Made by a program: the position numbers and the translations under genes
In this document: positions 35,200-45,788 of the stretch, one piece after another
Position numbering within the stretch: the first letter of the stretch is position 1
Layout: each line of letters starts with the position of its first letter
Source: Helianthus annuus
Taxonomy: Eukaryota; Streptophyta; Magnoliopsida; Asterales; Asteraceae
Length of the DNA: 64,000 nucleotides
NCBI RefSeq assembly: GCF_002127325.2
Contig: NC_035448.2
Span: forward strand, 128,909,144 to 128,973,143
Direction of reading: 5' to 3'
The notes under the pieces: generated by a model
Told to the model about the DNA's origin: nothing
The model's input: the letters and a program-made list of their open reading frames with translations, nothing else
The model's database searches: none

Positions 35200-36914
35200 T
35201 GTAACAACCCTCACAAAAAAAAATTAATATTTAGTATGATAATTATGCAATAAGGAAACCCTAATTAAGTTTAGTATGATTAATTAATCAGTTAATCAAT
35301 ATTAATTAAGCTAACAAGATTAATTAAGCTAAGTAAGGTCTATTAAAAATAGATATATATGAGGTCGTATAAGAACGTTTAAAATTAATAATAAAATATA
35401 TTATTTTTTTTTCTTACTCCGTTTTTAATGAAACTTAGGTTAAAACGTAGATAAAAATATGCTCGTTCTAAAGACATATTCGTCGTTTTATAAAATGTTA
35501 TATTTTAAAAGTTATACAAGAAAAACGAGTTAAGCAGCTGAAATAAAATAACTAAGCTAGCTAGCTAGCACGTCAAGCTAGCTAGCAAGCACGTCACTTG
35601 AATCCCACATCGAGCAGAAAAGGAATTGAGCTGCCTGCTTGCTTGCTATAAATAAGAAGCTTAGGATTCATTTTTTTTTTGCTCATTTCTCTTCTTCTTC
35701 TCTCTATACGTTGGTGTTCTAACCAATAATCACTCAATCGCTATTACGATTCATTTTCCGAGTGATCAATATATCCAAGGAATGCCTAAGTGCCGCCCAC
35801 ATTGGGTTATGCTTTGTCGTTTGTCGGTAATCCGATAAATGAGTTGAAGCATTGTACTTTGTCGTTGTCGATAATTCGATAATGAGTTGAAGTACTATAC
35901 TTTGTCGTTTGTCATTTTGATAAATGAGTTGAAGTATTGCACTTGGTCATTCATTGTGAGAATTTGATCTCGGGAAATTATCGTAACTGCTGTATTGATC
36001 ATTAACCCGGTTTTTGTGAAATTCGTTAAGGTTCGAATCTCATGACTACCGTTAAGGTTTGCTTTGGGTTTTACACCAATACGTCTTCTATTCTGTTAAA
36101 CCACCAAAAACACTCCCAACTACACCCTTACAATCAAACAAACTATTAAATCATCAGAAGATCCAGAATAATAAATGCCTAATTATCGAAAGAAGTAGAA
36201 TCAAGAAGTTTGTTAATTCAATCCTGCATGCTGAATTGTGAGTCATTCTCTTTTTATCAACTATTTTACAATACTCCAAATCATTTTTCAGAGTTATAAT
36301 TACAGTGATTAAGTTTATGTAATCACCAAATTACAGCCGGTATGTGGGGTATTGTGCACAGTATTGTTATTATTGTTTCCTTCACATTAGGTGGGCGAGC
36401 CTAATTGTGACATACGTCACTCATTGGGACAGCCAATAGTGATATGACCACAGTCACAGAGCTGGTCTGTGACAAATACCTATTCTTGAAATGTTGGTTG
36501 ATAATAAACATATGTAAAAACTCTTAATACTGTAAATTATAACAAATGTGTCATTTCAGTAAAATGAATGAACTCACTCAGTATTTCCCGCTGACAAAAT
36601 CTTTTTAAAACGCGTTTCAGGTAATTACAGTAGATTGGAGTAAGGATTGGATCCGGCACTAAAAGACTTCAAGAAGTGGCTTATTTTATTAATTAAATCA
36701 ACTTAAGAAATATTGTTTTCATTAAAAGCTACCTTTGTAAAACATGGAATTTATTCCATCTATTTAAATAAAAATCCGGTGTTTCTAAACTCTGATATTT
36801 TCCTAACTCACGGTCCTGATGAAATTTCCGCTGCAATATTTTTAAAATAATCACCGGTACCACTGGACTGCTCACGGCACCGATTCCGGCTAGATGGGGT
36901 CGGGGGTCGTGACA
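35200..36914 (+). repeat. 3' LTR of E
   Basis: 1715 bp, nearly identical to 29437-31152, followed by the CGGTT target duplication. Confidence 0.93.
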
Positions 36915-37113
36915 CGGTTGCTCCTTGAGACCTAGAAAACTTCAAAGGTTTAGCAGAGTTGAAGGTCTTGAAATTACACGGAGCATTGTTTTTGTTGTTG
37001 TATATCTGATGGATCTCGGTTACTAGGCCCGGAAGCACAGCAGCCATTTGCTGAGCGACAAGGGCTGCGACTTCTTCATTAGTTTGAGGTTGTGCTTCTC
37101 GTCGAGGAGGCAT
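36915..37113 (-). pseudogene. gag: Gag of X, copy 2, N-terminal part
   Basis: About 66 residues from Met 37113 (MPPRREAQPQTNEE), 92 percent or so alike to copy 1 by eye, then broken by E after KFSRSQGAT. The other half is at 28473-29436. Removing E and one CGGTT restores the order seen in copy 1. Confidence 0.87.
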
Positions 37114-37687
37114 TGTCTAAAAAGAACAAGAAATCATGAGGGAAAACAAGTGAAATGGCATTGGGTAAGAACAGGATGTTACAATTACCGACTAAAAAGC
37201 ATAGCTGACGGTCATTTGTTCGAACCACGAAGCAAACAAATGACACACAAAAGCTGAATCAAAGTAAATAGGTCTTCATATTGTATCGCGAAGACATGCT
37301 CGCCTATAAGTAGACACTCACCCCAAGAGTTCCCAGGTAAGAGTGACTGATCCGATACTGCGGATTTGTACGAACACTCTAGCCTTAGACAGAAGACTCA
37401 GGGTACAGGCACCCACCCTTCCAGATTGCACATGTTCACATTATTTAGACCAAAACTTTGACGAGATTTGAAAACTTTGAAGGTTCAAAACCTAGTAATC
37501 AATAATCTTAGAACAGATGATTAGTTTTCAAAGCGGATTCGAAATTTGTGTTCTCGTTGTGGTTGTCACCTAAGGATAACTGACGGTATTGTTTTAAAAC
37601 TAAACACAACATAACTTATGTTAGGGTCCTAGGAAGGTTATATACTAGGTCAAAGCATTACTAATAACCTAATTCCCTATAACCATT
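37114..37687 (-). other. Leader of X, copy 2
   Basis: Untranslated. Aligns with 23003-23577. The primer-proximal stem GGTTATA/TATAACC is kept (arms near 37636 and 37678). Confidence 0.65.
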
Positions 37688-37700
37688 GGCTCTGATACCA
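37688..37700 (-). other. Primer binding site of X, copy 2
   Basis: The minus strand reads TGGTATCAGAGCC, seven bases from LTR3. Confidence 0.92.
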
Positions 37701-37707
37701 ACTTTTC

Positions 37708-39534
37708 TGTCACACCCCGACCACGTAAAACAAGAAATCGTGGCGGAAACGTCGGGGAGTGTCATAACGGAATCATTGTTTCACAACCATGGATTAAATA
37801 ATTTCGTTTTATTGAATTATTGAACTCATTGTTTTATTACAAATCAGACAAATACAAATATTATTTTTCAAGTTTTAAAGTCGCTAAGGCACGAGTCCAT
37901 CCTATGTATAGCACACATCAACAATCATCACATAACAGCACCTGAAACATGTGTAAAAATAGGTACGCCAGCATAAAAATGCCTGTGAGATACATAGGTT
38001 TTATTATAATAGGATTCATGACTTATAAGTTTAAAGAAAAAAATATTTAATCAAAAATAGTCATGAACCTTAAAATATTTTCTTTTATAAATCATACTAA
38101 AATTTATAATAAATCAGGTGATATAACAGAATAATGCATAAATAAATAATTAAGTAAAATGAGTTTATATAAAATATGTTGTTTGTAAAACAACATTTTG
38201 ATAAAAAGGTTTGTAATATATATAAAAATATACTTTGGTTTTAAGAAAGTCGAATAAATAATATATTAAAATATATTTCAGTTCCAAAATCGTTAAACAA
38301 ATAGTATATTAAATATACTTTAGTCGTCAAATAATAATTTTCAGTAGTATATTAAAAGTATACTTTGCTTTTATAAATAACATATTAAACTATGCTTTGG
38401 TTTTATAAATAACATATTAAACTATGCTTTGGTTTTATAAATAACATATTAAACTATGTTTCGGTTTTATAAATAACATATTAAACTATGTTTTGGTTTT
38501 ATAAATAACATATTAAACTATGTTTTGGTTTTATAAATAACATATTAAACTATGTTTTGGTTTTTATAAATAACATATCAAACTATGTTTTAAATTAACA
38601 AAATTAATGTTGGTTTTGTACAATATCACACATGAGAGCATATCAAACTATACTTTTAGGAGTATAACAAAATATACAATAAAAATGTGATTTAAGAATT
38701 CATTCAGACATGAGTGTATCAAGATACACCTTTGAGACTATAGAAATACCACAAAGGCAATCCCTATTTGGATAAAATATCGGTTTCTGACATTCCATGA
38801 CAACATGAATGGGGTGTCAAATCCTGTAGCGCTATATCATACTACCAACCGGTCTGGTGAACATAAAATAAGTACTATCCAACAATTTAATTTTATAATC
38901 TTTGGAAAAATTAGTGTTTAAACCATAATTAATCATTCAGTTTTTCGAAAGATAAGTACTAATACGTATAATAAATTATACTTTGAAATCATGAACAGAA
39001 CAAATAGGTCCACATATTTCACCCCAAAACATTTGAAAAAAGTAAAAGAGGGGACTATGTACTCACTTGAGAGTGCTTAGAAGTCTTGAACAACTACCAA
39101 GCAAGCTAGAGGGATCACGGAAATCAAACGGCACCTAATATAGGTAACTACATTAATAAACCGTACCTAAATCGGAAGATCGGATAGGATGAGGTCTCGT
39201 ATACCAAATGAGTGTGGGAACTCATATGATATGGTTTAACAAAGCCTACATACTAAAACGAAACCTAACCTAAGTGCTTACGACCCATTACGACACGTTC
39301 AAGTAGCTTATGCTACTTTAACGCGTTATTCGCGTAAAACGCGTTCGGATCGCCTAACTAGTCCTATGACAAGTATTATATGCCTTAACATGTTTAATTA
39401 TATTGCATAATCAGTTAAGTGACAAAAGTTTGGGTTACATATGCTTAAATTTCAATTATGCATAAAAGGGGCATTTTGGTCATTTACCTAAGGCATATAA
39501 ACTACCTATCATACAACTACTTAAACGAAATGAC
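37708..39534 (-). repeat. X LTR3 (partial, interrupted by F)
   Basis: Aligns with the first 1.8 kb of LTR2 and is cut after AAATGAC by F. It contains a minisatellite at about 38358-38592 of seven 32-bp copies. Confidence 0.9.
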
Positions 39535-40367
39535 TGATGTGCACAAAATGCAACATATAAATTACATCAATTGTGGCATAAAACTAACCCTTTTTTAGTA
39601 CTAATGTTGGAAAAGTGTGCTTTTGTCTTCCTTTTGTATTTTCAGGAGTAAATGAGCTCAAAGTAACAAAAGAAGCAAAAAGACAGCTAAATCTGGCATA
39701 AATACAAGAAAAAGAACAAAAGTGGCATGCCCGACCTCCTGACAGCATCTTCCCAAGCAAAACAAAGAAGACAGAAGACTGAACACGCCCCGTGCTCAGT
39801 GAGCACGGGGGCGTGCCCAAGTAGCAGCAGAAAAGACAAACCCATAGAAGCTTCTACTGCCCACCACGGGGCCGTGCCCAGCGGACACGGGGGCGTGGTC
39901 AACTTCCTGTAGGCGCATTTATTGCAATTGCGAATTACAATTAATGCCCAGCGGACACGGGGCCGTGCCCGAGCTTCTGTTCAGCCTATAAATAGGAGTG
40001 TTTGGAGCTCTTGCAACTTATCCCTTGGCATACCACCTCTCTCACACTTCACCCACCACCCACCACCACCATAACACCATCATCCACCACCATCATCCAT
40101 TGTCCATCGTAGAGTGTGTGAGTCGTCTCGGGATCCAAGATTGATCGTAAGAGTTCTTGACAATCAAAGGCCATGTTTGCCTAAGTCTCTTACATCACTT
40201 GGTGAAGACAAGTGTTTAGCGTAATACTTTTTATTTTTAATCTTTTGCACTTTTTAATTGGTTTTGTATTAATAACTTTAATTACTAGTTTCTTATGTTG
40301 AAGGTGATTCTTCCTTATCGTTTGTCCGTGGTGTCTTGGCATTATTTTACTGTTGTTGGTGCATATT
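39535..40367 (+). repeat. Element F: partial LTR, interrupted by Copia G
   Basis: Starts TGATGTGCACAAAATGC at the break in X LTR3. It contains CACGGGGGCGTG/CACGGGGCCGTGCCC inverted blocks (39785-39975) and TATAAATA at 39987-39994, giving plus orientation, then CCACCATCA repeats (about 40045-40105). No primer site is reached before G begins. It looks like a Gypsy-type LTR of another lineage (perhaps Athila/Tat). The lineage call is from general appearance only. Confidence 0.65.
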
Positions 40368-40840
40368 TGTGACAACAGCTTAGATTTGGTCTTTGGATAT
40401 CTTGTAATTAGTTAAACGATAAACGGTTAGCGGGTTTAGCTTTGTAATAGTGAAATAATAGAGTTTGGGCTAAACTAAACCCAGTTTGGGTCTAGGGAAC
40501 TAATTGGGCTTACCCAAGTAGTAAACCCTAGTCCAATCAGTAAACCTTGTGTTATATAAACAAGGTTAGGCTTTAGGGTTTAGGTTAATCAGTTAATCAG
40601 CCAAAACAGTTGTGTGAGAGAGCAAATTTCGTGAGAGCTTAGTCTTGGACGAAATTAGGGTTGTTAGGGTTTTGGATTGATTGTAATTCGTGAGATTGAT
40701 AATCAATAGAAAACTCGGTTTGAAAGTGATTGCTGATTTCTGTTCCTACACGTTTTCTGCTTATTCTGATCAAGAGGATTCCGCACTCTTGATCGGATTG
40801 ACAATTCTGTGAAGATCCATACACATCAAGGGGACCTACA
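40368..40840 (+). repeat. 5' LTR of Copia G
   Basis: 473 bp from TGTGACAAC to GACCTACA, followed two bases later by the primer site. TTATATAAAC near 40552 is a TATA candidate. The left boundary is inferred from the TG start, since no second copy is in the window. Confidence 0.75.
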
Positions 40841-40842
40841 AT

Positions 40843-40854
40843 TGGTATCAGAGC
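40843..40854 (+). other. Primer binding site of Copia G
   Basis: TGGTATCAGAGC, initiator tRNA-Met type as is usual for plant Copia elements. Confidence 0.88.
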
Positions 40855-41210
40855 ATTAGGCTCTTGAAAAGGCTCGGTTCAGAATTGTGATTGGCAGAAA
40901 CCTGAAGAATTTCAAAAATTATGAAAGTGAAAAATTAGGGTTTTCGATTTTATTGAGTTTTGATAATATTTCTGCGAATTTGTGGCTGTTTTGATCTTAC
41001 TGTGTTCTTAGTTTTGCTGATTTGCAGGTTTTCAGGATTGTTCGGGTTGTTTGGTTGACAAATTCGGCTGAACAGATTTGAAGATTCGAAGATTGTTCTT
41101 CGTGTTCTTCATAATTTTCGAAAAATTGGACTGATTTTGCTGTTTCGATTTTGCAGGAACTGTTACGAAATCTTGGAAAATCTCAGAAAATTGAAATAGA
41201 TTGAATTTCC

Positions 41211-41515
41211 ATAATTTGCCTGGCGAAATTAATAAATTCGCTGACAGGACCTGCGAATTTAACTGATCAGCAAAGTTATTGGCGAACTTGAAATCCAAAG
41301 GCGACTTTGGTAATCGTGTTATTTTCCACAGCGAAATTATCACGGTTTCAGCGATTTTACCAGTCGTTATAATAGCGAACTGGTTACCTGGCGAAATTAA
41401 TCTGAGCGAAATTGGCAGCGAATTTGACCAGCAAATTTAACATTCCAGCGAAATTAACCAGCAAATTTAACTGATTTACCAGCGAAATTAAGTAAAAACC
41501 AGCGAAATTAAGAGA
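41211..41515 (+). repeat. Leader repeats of GCGAAATTAA type in Copia G
   Basis: A dozen or so degenerate copies of (CA)GCGAAATTAA / GCGAATTT / GCAAATTTAAC in 300 bp, partly in inverted order (GCGAA at about 41224 facing TTCGC at about 41240). Located between primer site and gag. No coding frame. Confidence 0.6.
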
Positions 41516-41775
41516 GGATTTAAGTGGTGGAATTTTAGTTGGCAAGCGTCGGGAAAATTTCAGTGTTTTGCAAATAGAAAGTGATCCGTAGCTCGTTTGA
41601 CAGAACAGTTTGCACCTTTGAAATCCTTGCATTTTTAGGAAAAAAAATGCCGAAATCGGTTTTTGACATTATATATCATTGGATTCGTCTTTTCGAGACG
41701 ATTCTAACGGTGTAATTTGGTAACCACTGTTTTCGAAAAAATTTTGTACGGTTTTCTCAGTCTGCAACGTTTAAA

Positions 41776-42637
41776 ATGTCGAACATGACCAACTTGAATG
41801 CACCTAAGATGATGAAGGTGGAGAACTATCTTACTTGGAAGAACAGTTTCAAATCCTTCATTGAATCTCAGGATACACGCATGTGGACTTGTATTGAAGA
41901 TGGGTACATAAACCCAGTACATGATTTTGAGGGCAGACCACGTAGAACAGACTACGTGAACATGAAAGAGGATGATAAAAAGATCTACGAGGCTGAAAAG
42001 AGAGCCTTGGCTGCAATAAAGACATCCTTACCTGATAGCATCAAGCATATCTTCAAGAAGTACACAAATTCAAAGGATATGTGAGATGCATTACAAAAGC
42101 GATATCAGGGAAATGAGAGTGTCACTCAGGCATTTATGGCAGAGATAGTGCCAGTTGATGAGGCTGAAACTAGTGTGAGTGATGTTGAATCTCCAGTGGA
42201 GAATGCTGAAGCAAAAGTGGATGCTGAAGTAGAGAAGGAGAGTGAAGCTGAAAAGGTTGTTGCTGATGAAACTTCAGAAGTTCACGAGGAAGAGGTACAA
42301 TCTAATTCTGTGTGTTTAAGATGTCGTGAACTACACGGTGAGGTTGACAGGTTGTCAACACAAAACCAAAGGCTGGTGAGCGAGATGTCTAGCATTAAAG
42401 AGTCAAACTTTTTTGCTAAAAGAAATGAATCTCTATACTTGAAAAAGATAAACGGTTATGAAAGTGAAATCGAAGCTTTAACATGCAAATTAAACGAAAA
42501 ACTTCAAGTAATAGACTTAGCTCACGAAATGATGGCTGAGAAAACAAAAGAGATTTCTGATAAAAACAAAGAGTTATCAGATGCACAACTCAAAATTGTT
42601 GAACTTGAACAGAAATTAAGTCAATTCAGAGATTCGT
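41776..42637 (+). pseudogene. gag: Copia G gag, N-terminal part
   Basis: Opens at Met 41776 with the Copia gag pattern NAPKMMKVENYLTWK, then RALAAIKTSLPDSIKHIFKK. A TGA at 42082-42084 stands where a Trp is expected (SKDM*DAL). The frame continues with an acidic stretch (about 42140-42300), a CLRCRELHGEVD motif and a long Glu/Lys/Leu helical segment to the A insertion. Frame and sense continue at 62366 once A and one TTCGT are removed. Part of the gag core behind RYQGNESVTQ appears deleted. Confidence 0.8.
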
Positions 42638-44139
42638 TGTAACAACTGTCACTAAAATCCGTAATTAGGATTATCCAATAAGAAAACCCTAATTAAGACA
42701 CCCAAGTAATTTGGCATAAACCCTGAAATTTCCGGAACAATCGGAATCAGGATCAGGGCCCCTAAAACTCGAGGGGGGCAAACCCTAATTGATAATTATC
42801 TAATTAAAATCGTTGCTAGATGCTGATTGGTTAAAATTTTTGATTCACCAAGGCTACAACCGAACTCAGCTAGGCTAGGAAGTAGGCTGCACCCTTTACG
42901 GACCGTAAAGGTTGGTCCTTACGAACCGTAAGCAGACCAGGTTCCCTTACGGACCGTAAGGGGTTAAGCATACGGTCCGTAAGCGAGTCGAAATTCTGGC
43001 TATAAATAGCCGACCTTGGCACTTGAACTGTGGTGTTAAAACGTTGCACAAAGCTTCTGTGTACGTTGAGTTTTCACTGTTACACTACAATCACACACAC
43101 ACGATCACGAGGTGCTGCCGCAATCAGGGTAATAACTCGATCGCTATTACGATTCAACGTCCGATCGATTATAACTATCCAACAATAATCCGGGTGCTTC
43201 TCAATTGAGCTTGTACTTTGATTATTCGTCGTGATTTCGACTTGAATATTAGAGTGCTGTTCGAATTCGGACTATGCTCTGTTATTCGTTGTGAATCCGA
43301 TTGAATTATCGAGTATTGCACTGATTAATCGTTGTGAGGGTTTAATCTCGTGAATTGACGTAACTGCTGTATTAGTTACTAACCTGCCTGTGTGTGCATT
43401 GTGTTAAACTAGGTTTAATCAAGGCTAATCAGTAGGCTTATATCTATTGCTCGTTAATCTGCAATGTGAGTCATTCTCTTTTTATCAACTGTTTTACAAA
43501 ACTCCAAATTATTTTCAAAGTTATAATTACAGGGATTAAGTCTATGTAATCACCAAATTACAGCCGGTATGTGGGGTTTTGTATACATTACTTATTTCCC
43601 GTCACACTTGGACAAACGGGTGGCCAAGGGGTGATCTGACCACAGTCACAGACACCATTGGACAAATGGGCTAGCCAAGGGTTGGTCGAGTGACAAATAC
43701 TGTGGGTAGTTGGTTTGATATCAGAAACATTGTAATTCCCCTTAATACTGTAATTTATAACTAACGGGTCGTTTTAGAAAACAGAATGATTCACTCAATA
43801 TTTCCCCGCTGACAAAACTTTTTTTCAAAACATGTTTCAGGTGATCTGTGTGATCCAGGAAAAGTGCAGTAAAGCACTACAAGCTCAGAGAAGTGGCTCA
43901 TTGTGAATAAATAAATAAAACATGTTTTGGCAAATAATGATTTCTGTGTGAAATCAACGTATTGTAAATTATGGAAATTTATCCCTAACAACTTTGTGTA
44001 ATATATTAAACGAGAAATTTTTACGGTGAAAAGATCCTGTAATAAAAGACTTCCGCTGCCGCATAAATCAGATACCACGGGTACCACTGGACTGCTCGCG
44101 GCTCCCGATTCCGTCCAGGGTGGGTCGGGGGTCGCGACA
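42638..44139 (+). repeat. 5' LTR of A
   Basis: 1502 bp, TGTAACAACTG to GTCGCGACA. The other copy is 1507 bp, the difference being a six-base gain and a one-base loss. Confidence 0.95.
42894..43008 (+). promoter_or_regulatory. LTR promoter of A: four ACGGACCGT dyads and TATA box
   Basis: Dyads of the CTTACGGACCGTAAG type at 42894-42910, 42918-42932 (one base changed), 42944-42960 and 42969-42984, then TATAAATA at 43001-43008. The 3' LTR has the same at about 61115-61229. Confidence 0.65.
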
Positions 44140-44144
44140 GAAGG

Positions 44145-44157
44145 TGGTATCAGAGCT
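44145..44157 (+). other. Primer binding site of A
   Basis: TGGTATCAGAGCT, five bases after the LTR. Confidence 0.92.
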
Positions 44158-44212
44158 AATAATTAATAACTATTGAGCCACTGATCGAGCCACTGATTTA
44201 AGCCTATTACGG

Positions 44213-44240
44213 AATTAAGTATTTGACAAAATACTTAATT
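44213..44240 (+). other. Leader hairpin of A
   Basis: Perfect 12-bp stem: AATTAAGTATTT (44213-44224) and AAATACTTAATT (44229-44240) around GACA, 55 bases after the primer site. Counterparts are in E and A'. Confidence 0.78.
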
Positions 44241-44299
44241 TTACTAGTTATCATTCTGAGATTATTTGTTGTATTAACTGATTATTTGTTAGTTACAGT

Positions 44300-44605
44300 A
44301 TGGGTAAACAAAGGCTGTCTGCTATCTATCACAAATTAGATATTGCATCTTCTTCTAAAAACCCAGTAAACCTAGAAGAAGGAATCTTTGTCCGCAAGGC
44401 AAACTATGAGAATCCTCTTTCCCCAGAGAAAAGGGATTCGATACTTAAAAAGAGTCAGGAGAAAAAGAAACCCCGAACCAAGAGAGTTAGGTTTAACCCA
44501 GAAGTCCAAGAGTTGGGTAATAGTACACCTTGGGAAGATAAAATAGACAAGAAATGGGCAAATCTCTATATGCTAGCTACTGTAGCAGAAAATGCCAACC
44601 TCTAA
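44300..44605 (+). CDS. Leader ORF1 of A
   Basis: 101 residues, basic. The N-terminal MGKQRLSAIYHKLD segment is followed by a Lys/Arg-rich centre (KKKPRTKRVRFNPE) and a helical C-terminus ending in LYMLATVAENANL. No domain known to me. The RVRF within the basic centre fits the short RVxF pattern used to dock protein phosphatase 1, though such matches are common by chance. A' lacks this ORF: its primer-to-ORF2 distance is about 300 bp shorter. Whether it is translated is unknown; it lies before gag on the same genomic RNA. Confidence 0.45.
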   Translation: MGKQRLSAIYHKLDIASSSKNPVNLEEGIFVRKANYENPLSPEKRDSILKKSQEKKKPRTKRVRFNPEVQELGNSTPWEDKIDKKWANLYMLATVAENANL

Positions 44606-44789
44606 ATATCCGATAAGTTGGGTCTAGTAAGAGAAATCACAATCCAGTAAATAAATAAAATCCTAGTGTGTTTATTTCTGTTGTCCTTTGTATAAATTAG
44701 TATGCAATAAAACTTCAGTGTTTGTTTGTTAAACTTTGTCCCAAAGTTTTAACATTACATTCTTGTATTTTGCATATATACTATGCAGC

Positions 44790-45527
44790 ATGAATGAGAT
44801 GTCAGAAGCATTCCAGAATCTCAACTTATATCCAGTGCCTATCGAAGTCTCTTACGACTTTACTGGTTACATTGCTGACATAGAAGAACCTGTGGAATTC
44901 AAAGCTCCACCGCTGGAAAAAGCCAAACCTAAAAAGAAGAGAAGATACGTAGGGTGGAGGAAAGTACGTCGTAGGAAACCAGCCACTAGGAGACTTCCCA
45001 AAATAGAAAACCCTGTGAGCATGAACAAGGGAAAGGAAATAGAAACTGGAGAAAGTTCGAAACCACCAGAAAAGGAATTAGGAATAGACCTAAAGCAAAA
45101 GGGAATAGAGATCGGAGAAAGCTCTAAACAGTCTGAGGAAATCACGTTCCAGGACGAAATAGACCGCCTACTGAATAATTGTGATGTTCTAGAGCCTATC
45201 AACGATAATCTCTTCTCTTACCCGGCTACAGCCCAATTCCCACTAAACCTAGGACCAGCTATTCCAGACCCACTAGTTCACACCAGACCATTAGGCCAAA
45301 TGGAGGAATGGTGGACCAATGACTGGCAATTCCAAAATATAGTTAATAGTCCCTATAGTTTTCTCCCACAATTTGACCCAGAACCTATCCCTAATCCTCC
45401 CATGAGTAATGAAAACCTAGCTGAACTTCGTCAGTTCGGTGAAGAACTGATAGGTACAGGTAATAGGATCAGGGAAATGGGGGAGCAACTATCTTGGAAG
45501 TACAACGAGAGGGAGCGTCGTTACTGA
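44790..45527 (+). CDS. Leader ORF2 of A (homologue in A')
   Basis: 245 residues from Met 44790, chosen by alignment with A' (an upstream Met at 44736 gives 263). An N-terminal conserved block (NLNLYPV, YIADIEEPVEF) is followed by a strongly basic block (KKKRRYVGWRKVRRRK, about residues 49-66) that looks like a nuclear-targeting or nucleic-acid-binding stretch. Two IEIGESS-type repeats follow, then a conserved P-A-I-P / LPQFDPEP region and a charged helical end. No zinc knuckle, protease or membrane segment. Homology with 3661-4080, including in-frame length differences, argues that it was kept as protein. The role is unknown. Confidence 0.6.
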   Translation: MNEMSEAFQNLNLYPVPIEVSYDFTGYIADIEEPVEFKAPPLEKAKPKKKRRYVGWRKVRRRKPATRRLPKIENPVSMNKGKEIETGESSKPPEKELGIDLKQKGIEIGESSKQSEEITFQDEIDRLLNNCDVLEPINDNLFSYPATAQFPLNLGPAIPDPLVHTRPLGQMEEWWTNDWQFQNIVNSPYSFLPQFDPEPIPNPPMSNENLAELRQFGEELIGTGNRIREMGEQLSWKYNERERRY

Positions 45528-45788
45528 AACTGCCAGTGAACCAAAAGATAGGAAAGGCTGGAAAAAGTTTGTCTGTATTATAACTAACATAGTAAAACTA
45601 ATTCTGTAAAATGGGCAATAAAACTTTGTAAGATAATGTGTACGGAGGCATATACAATATACAATAACAAAATGAAAGTCGAGAAATCGACAATTTTGGT
45701 TATATTTGTATGTTGTAGTAATTTATGTGTTTATCTGTGCTAAATTTGTTAGTAATAAGTTAGACACTAATAAATTTCTAATTAGCAG
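45528..45788 (+). other. Spacer between leader ORF2 and gag of A
   Basis: Untranslated. Contains a GTCGA/TCGAC stem with a GAAA loop at about 45677-45690, about 100 bases before gag. In A' the loop sequence is kept but the stem is not. Confidence 0.45.

Larger units (their letters stand above)
29437..36914 (+). mobile_element. Element E: non-coding LTR retrotransposon (LARD type)
   Basis: LTRs 29437-31152 and 35200-36914, target duplication CGGTT (29432-29436 and 36915-36919), initiator tRNA-Met primer site and polypurine tract. The 4-kb internal region has no recognisable gag or pol, so it must use proteins of another element. Primer site, leader hairpin, pre-tract hairpin and polypurine tract match element A, as do LTR blocks such as GGTATGTGGGG and ATTTCCCGCTGACAAAA. 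It interrupts X gag. Confidence 0.9.
10272..39534 (-). mobile_element. X array: tandem gag-only LTR element (LTR-internal-LTR-internal-LTR)
   Basis: Three LTR copies of one family alternate with two internal regions. Primer sites abut LTR2 and LTR3, and a polypurine tract abuts the right side of LTR2, so LTR2 is the 5' LTR of one unit and the 3' LTR of the next. Each internal region has gag but no protease, RT, RNase H or integrase. Without E, one internal region is about 3.1 kb and one LTR 3.5 kb. Gag-only LTR elements (TR-GAG type) are known in plants and need enzymes from a relative. Leader and polypurine tract match D. Later insertions C (in LTR1), E (in internal 2) and F (in LTR3) break the array. 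Confidence 0.85.

Noticed and set aside
42118..42637. Coiled-coil-like ORF considered as a cellular gene
   Set aside because: It is in frame with the Copia gag start at 41776 and continues at 62366 after removal of element A.
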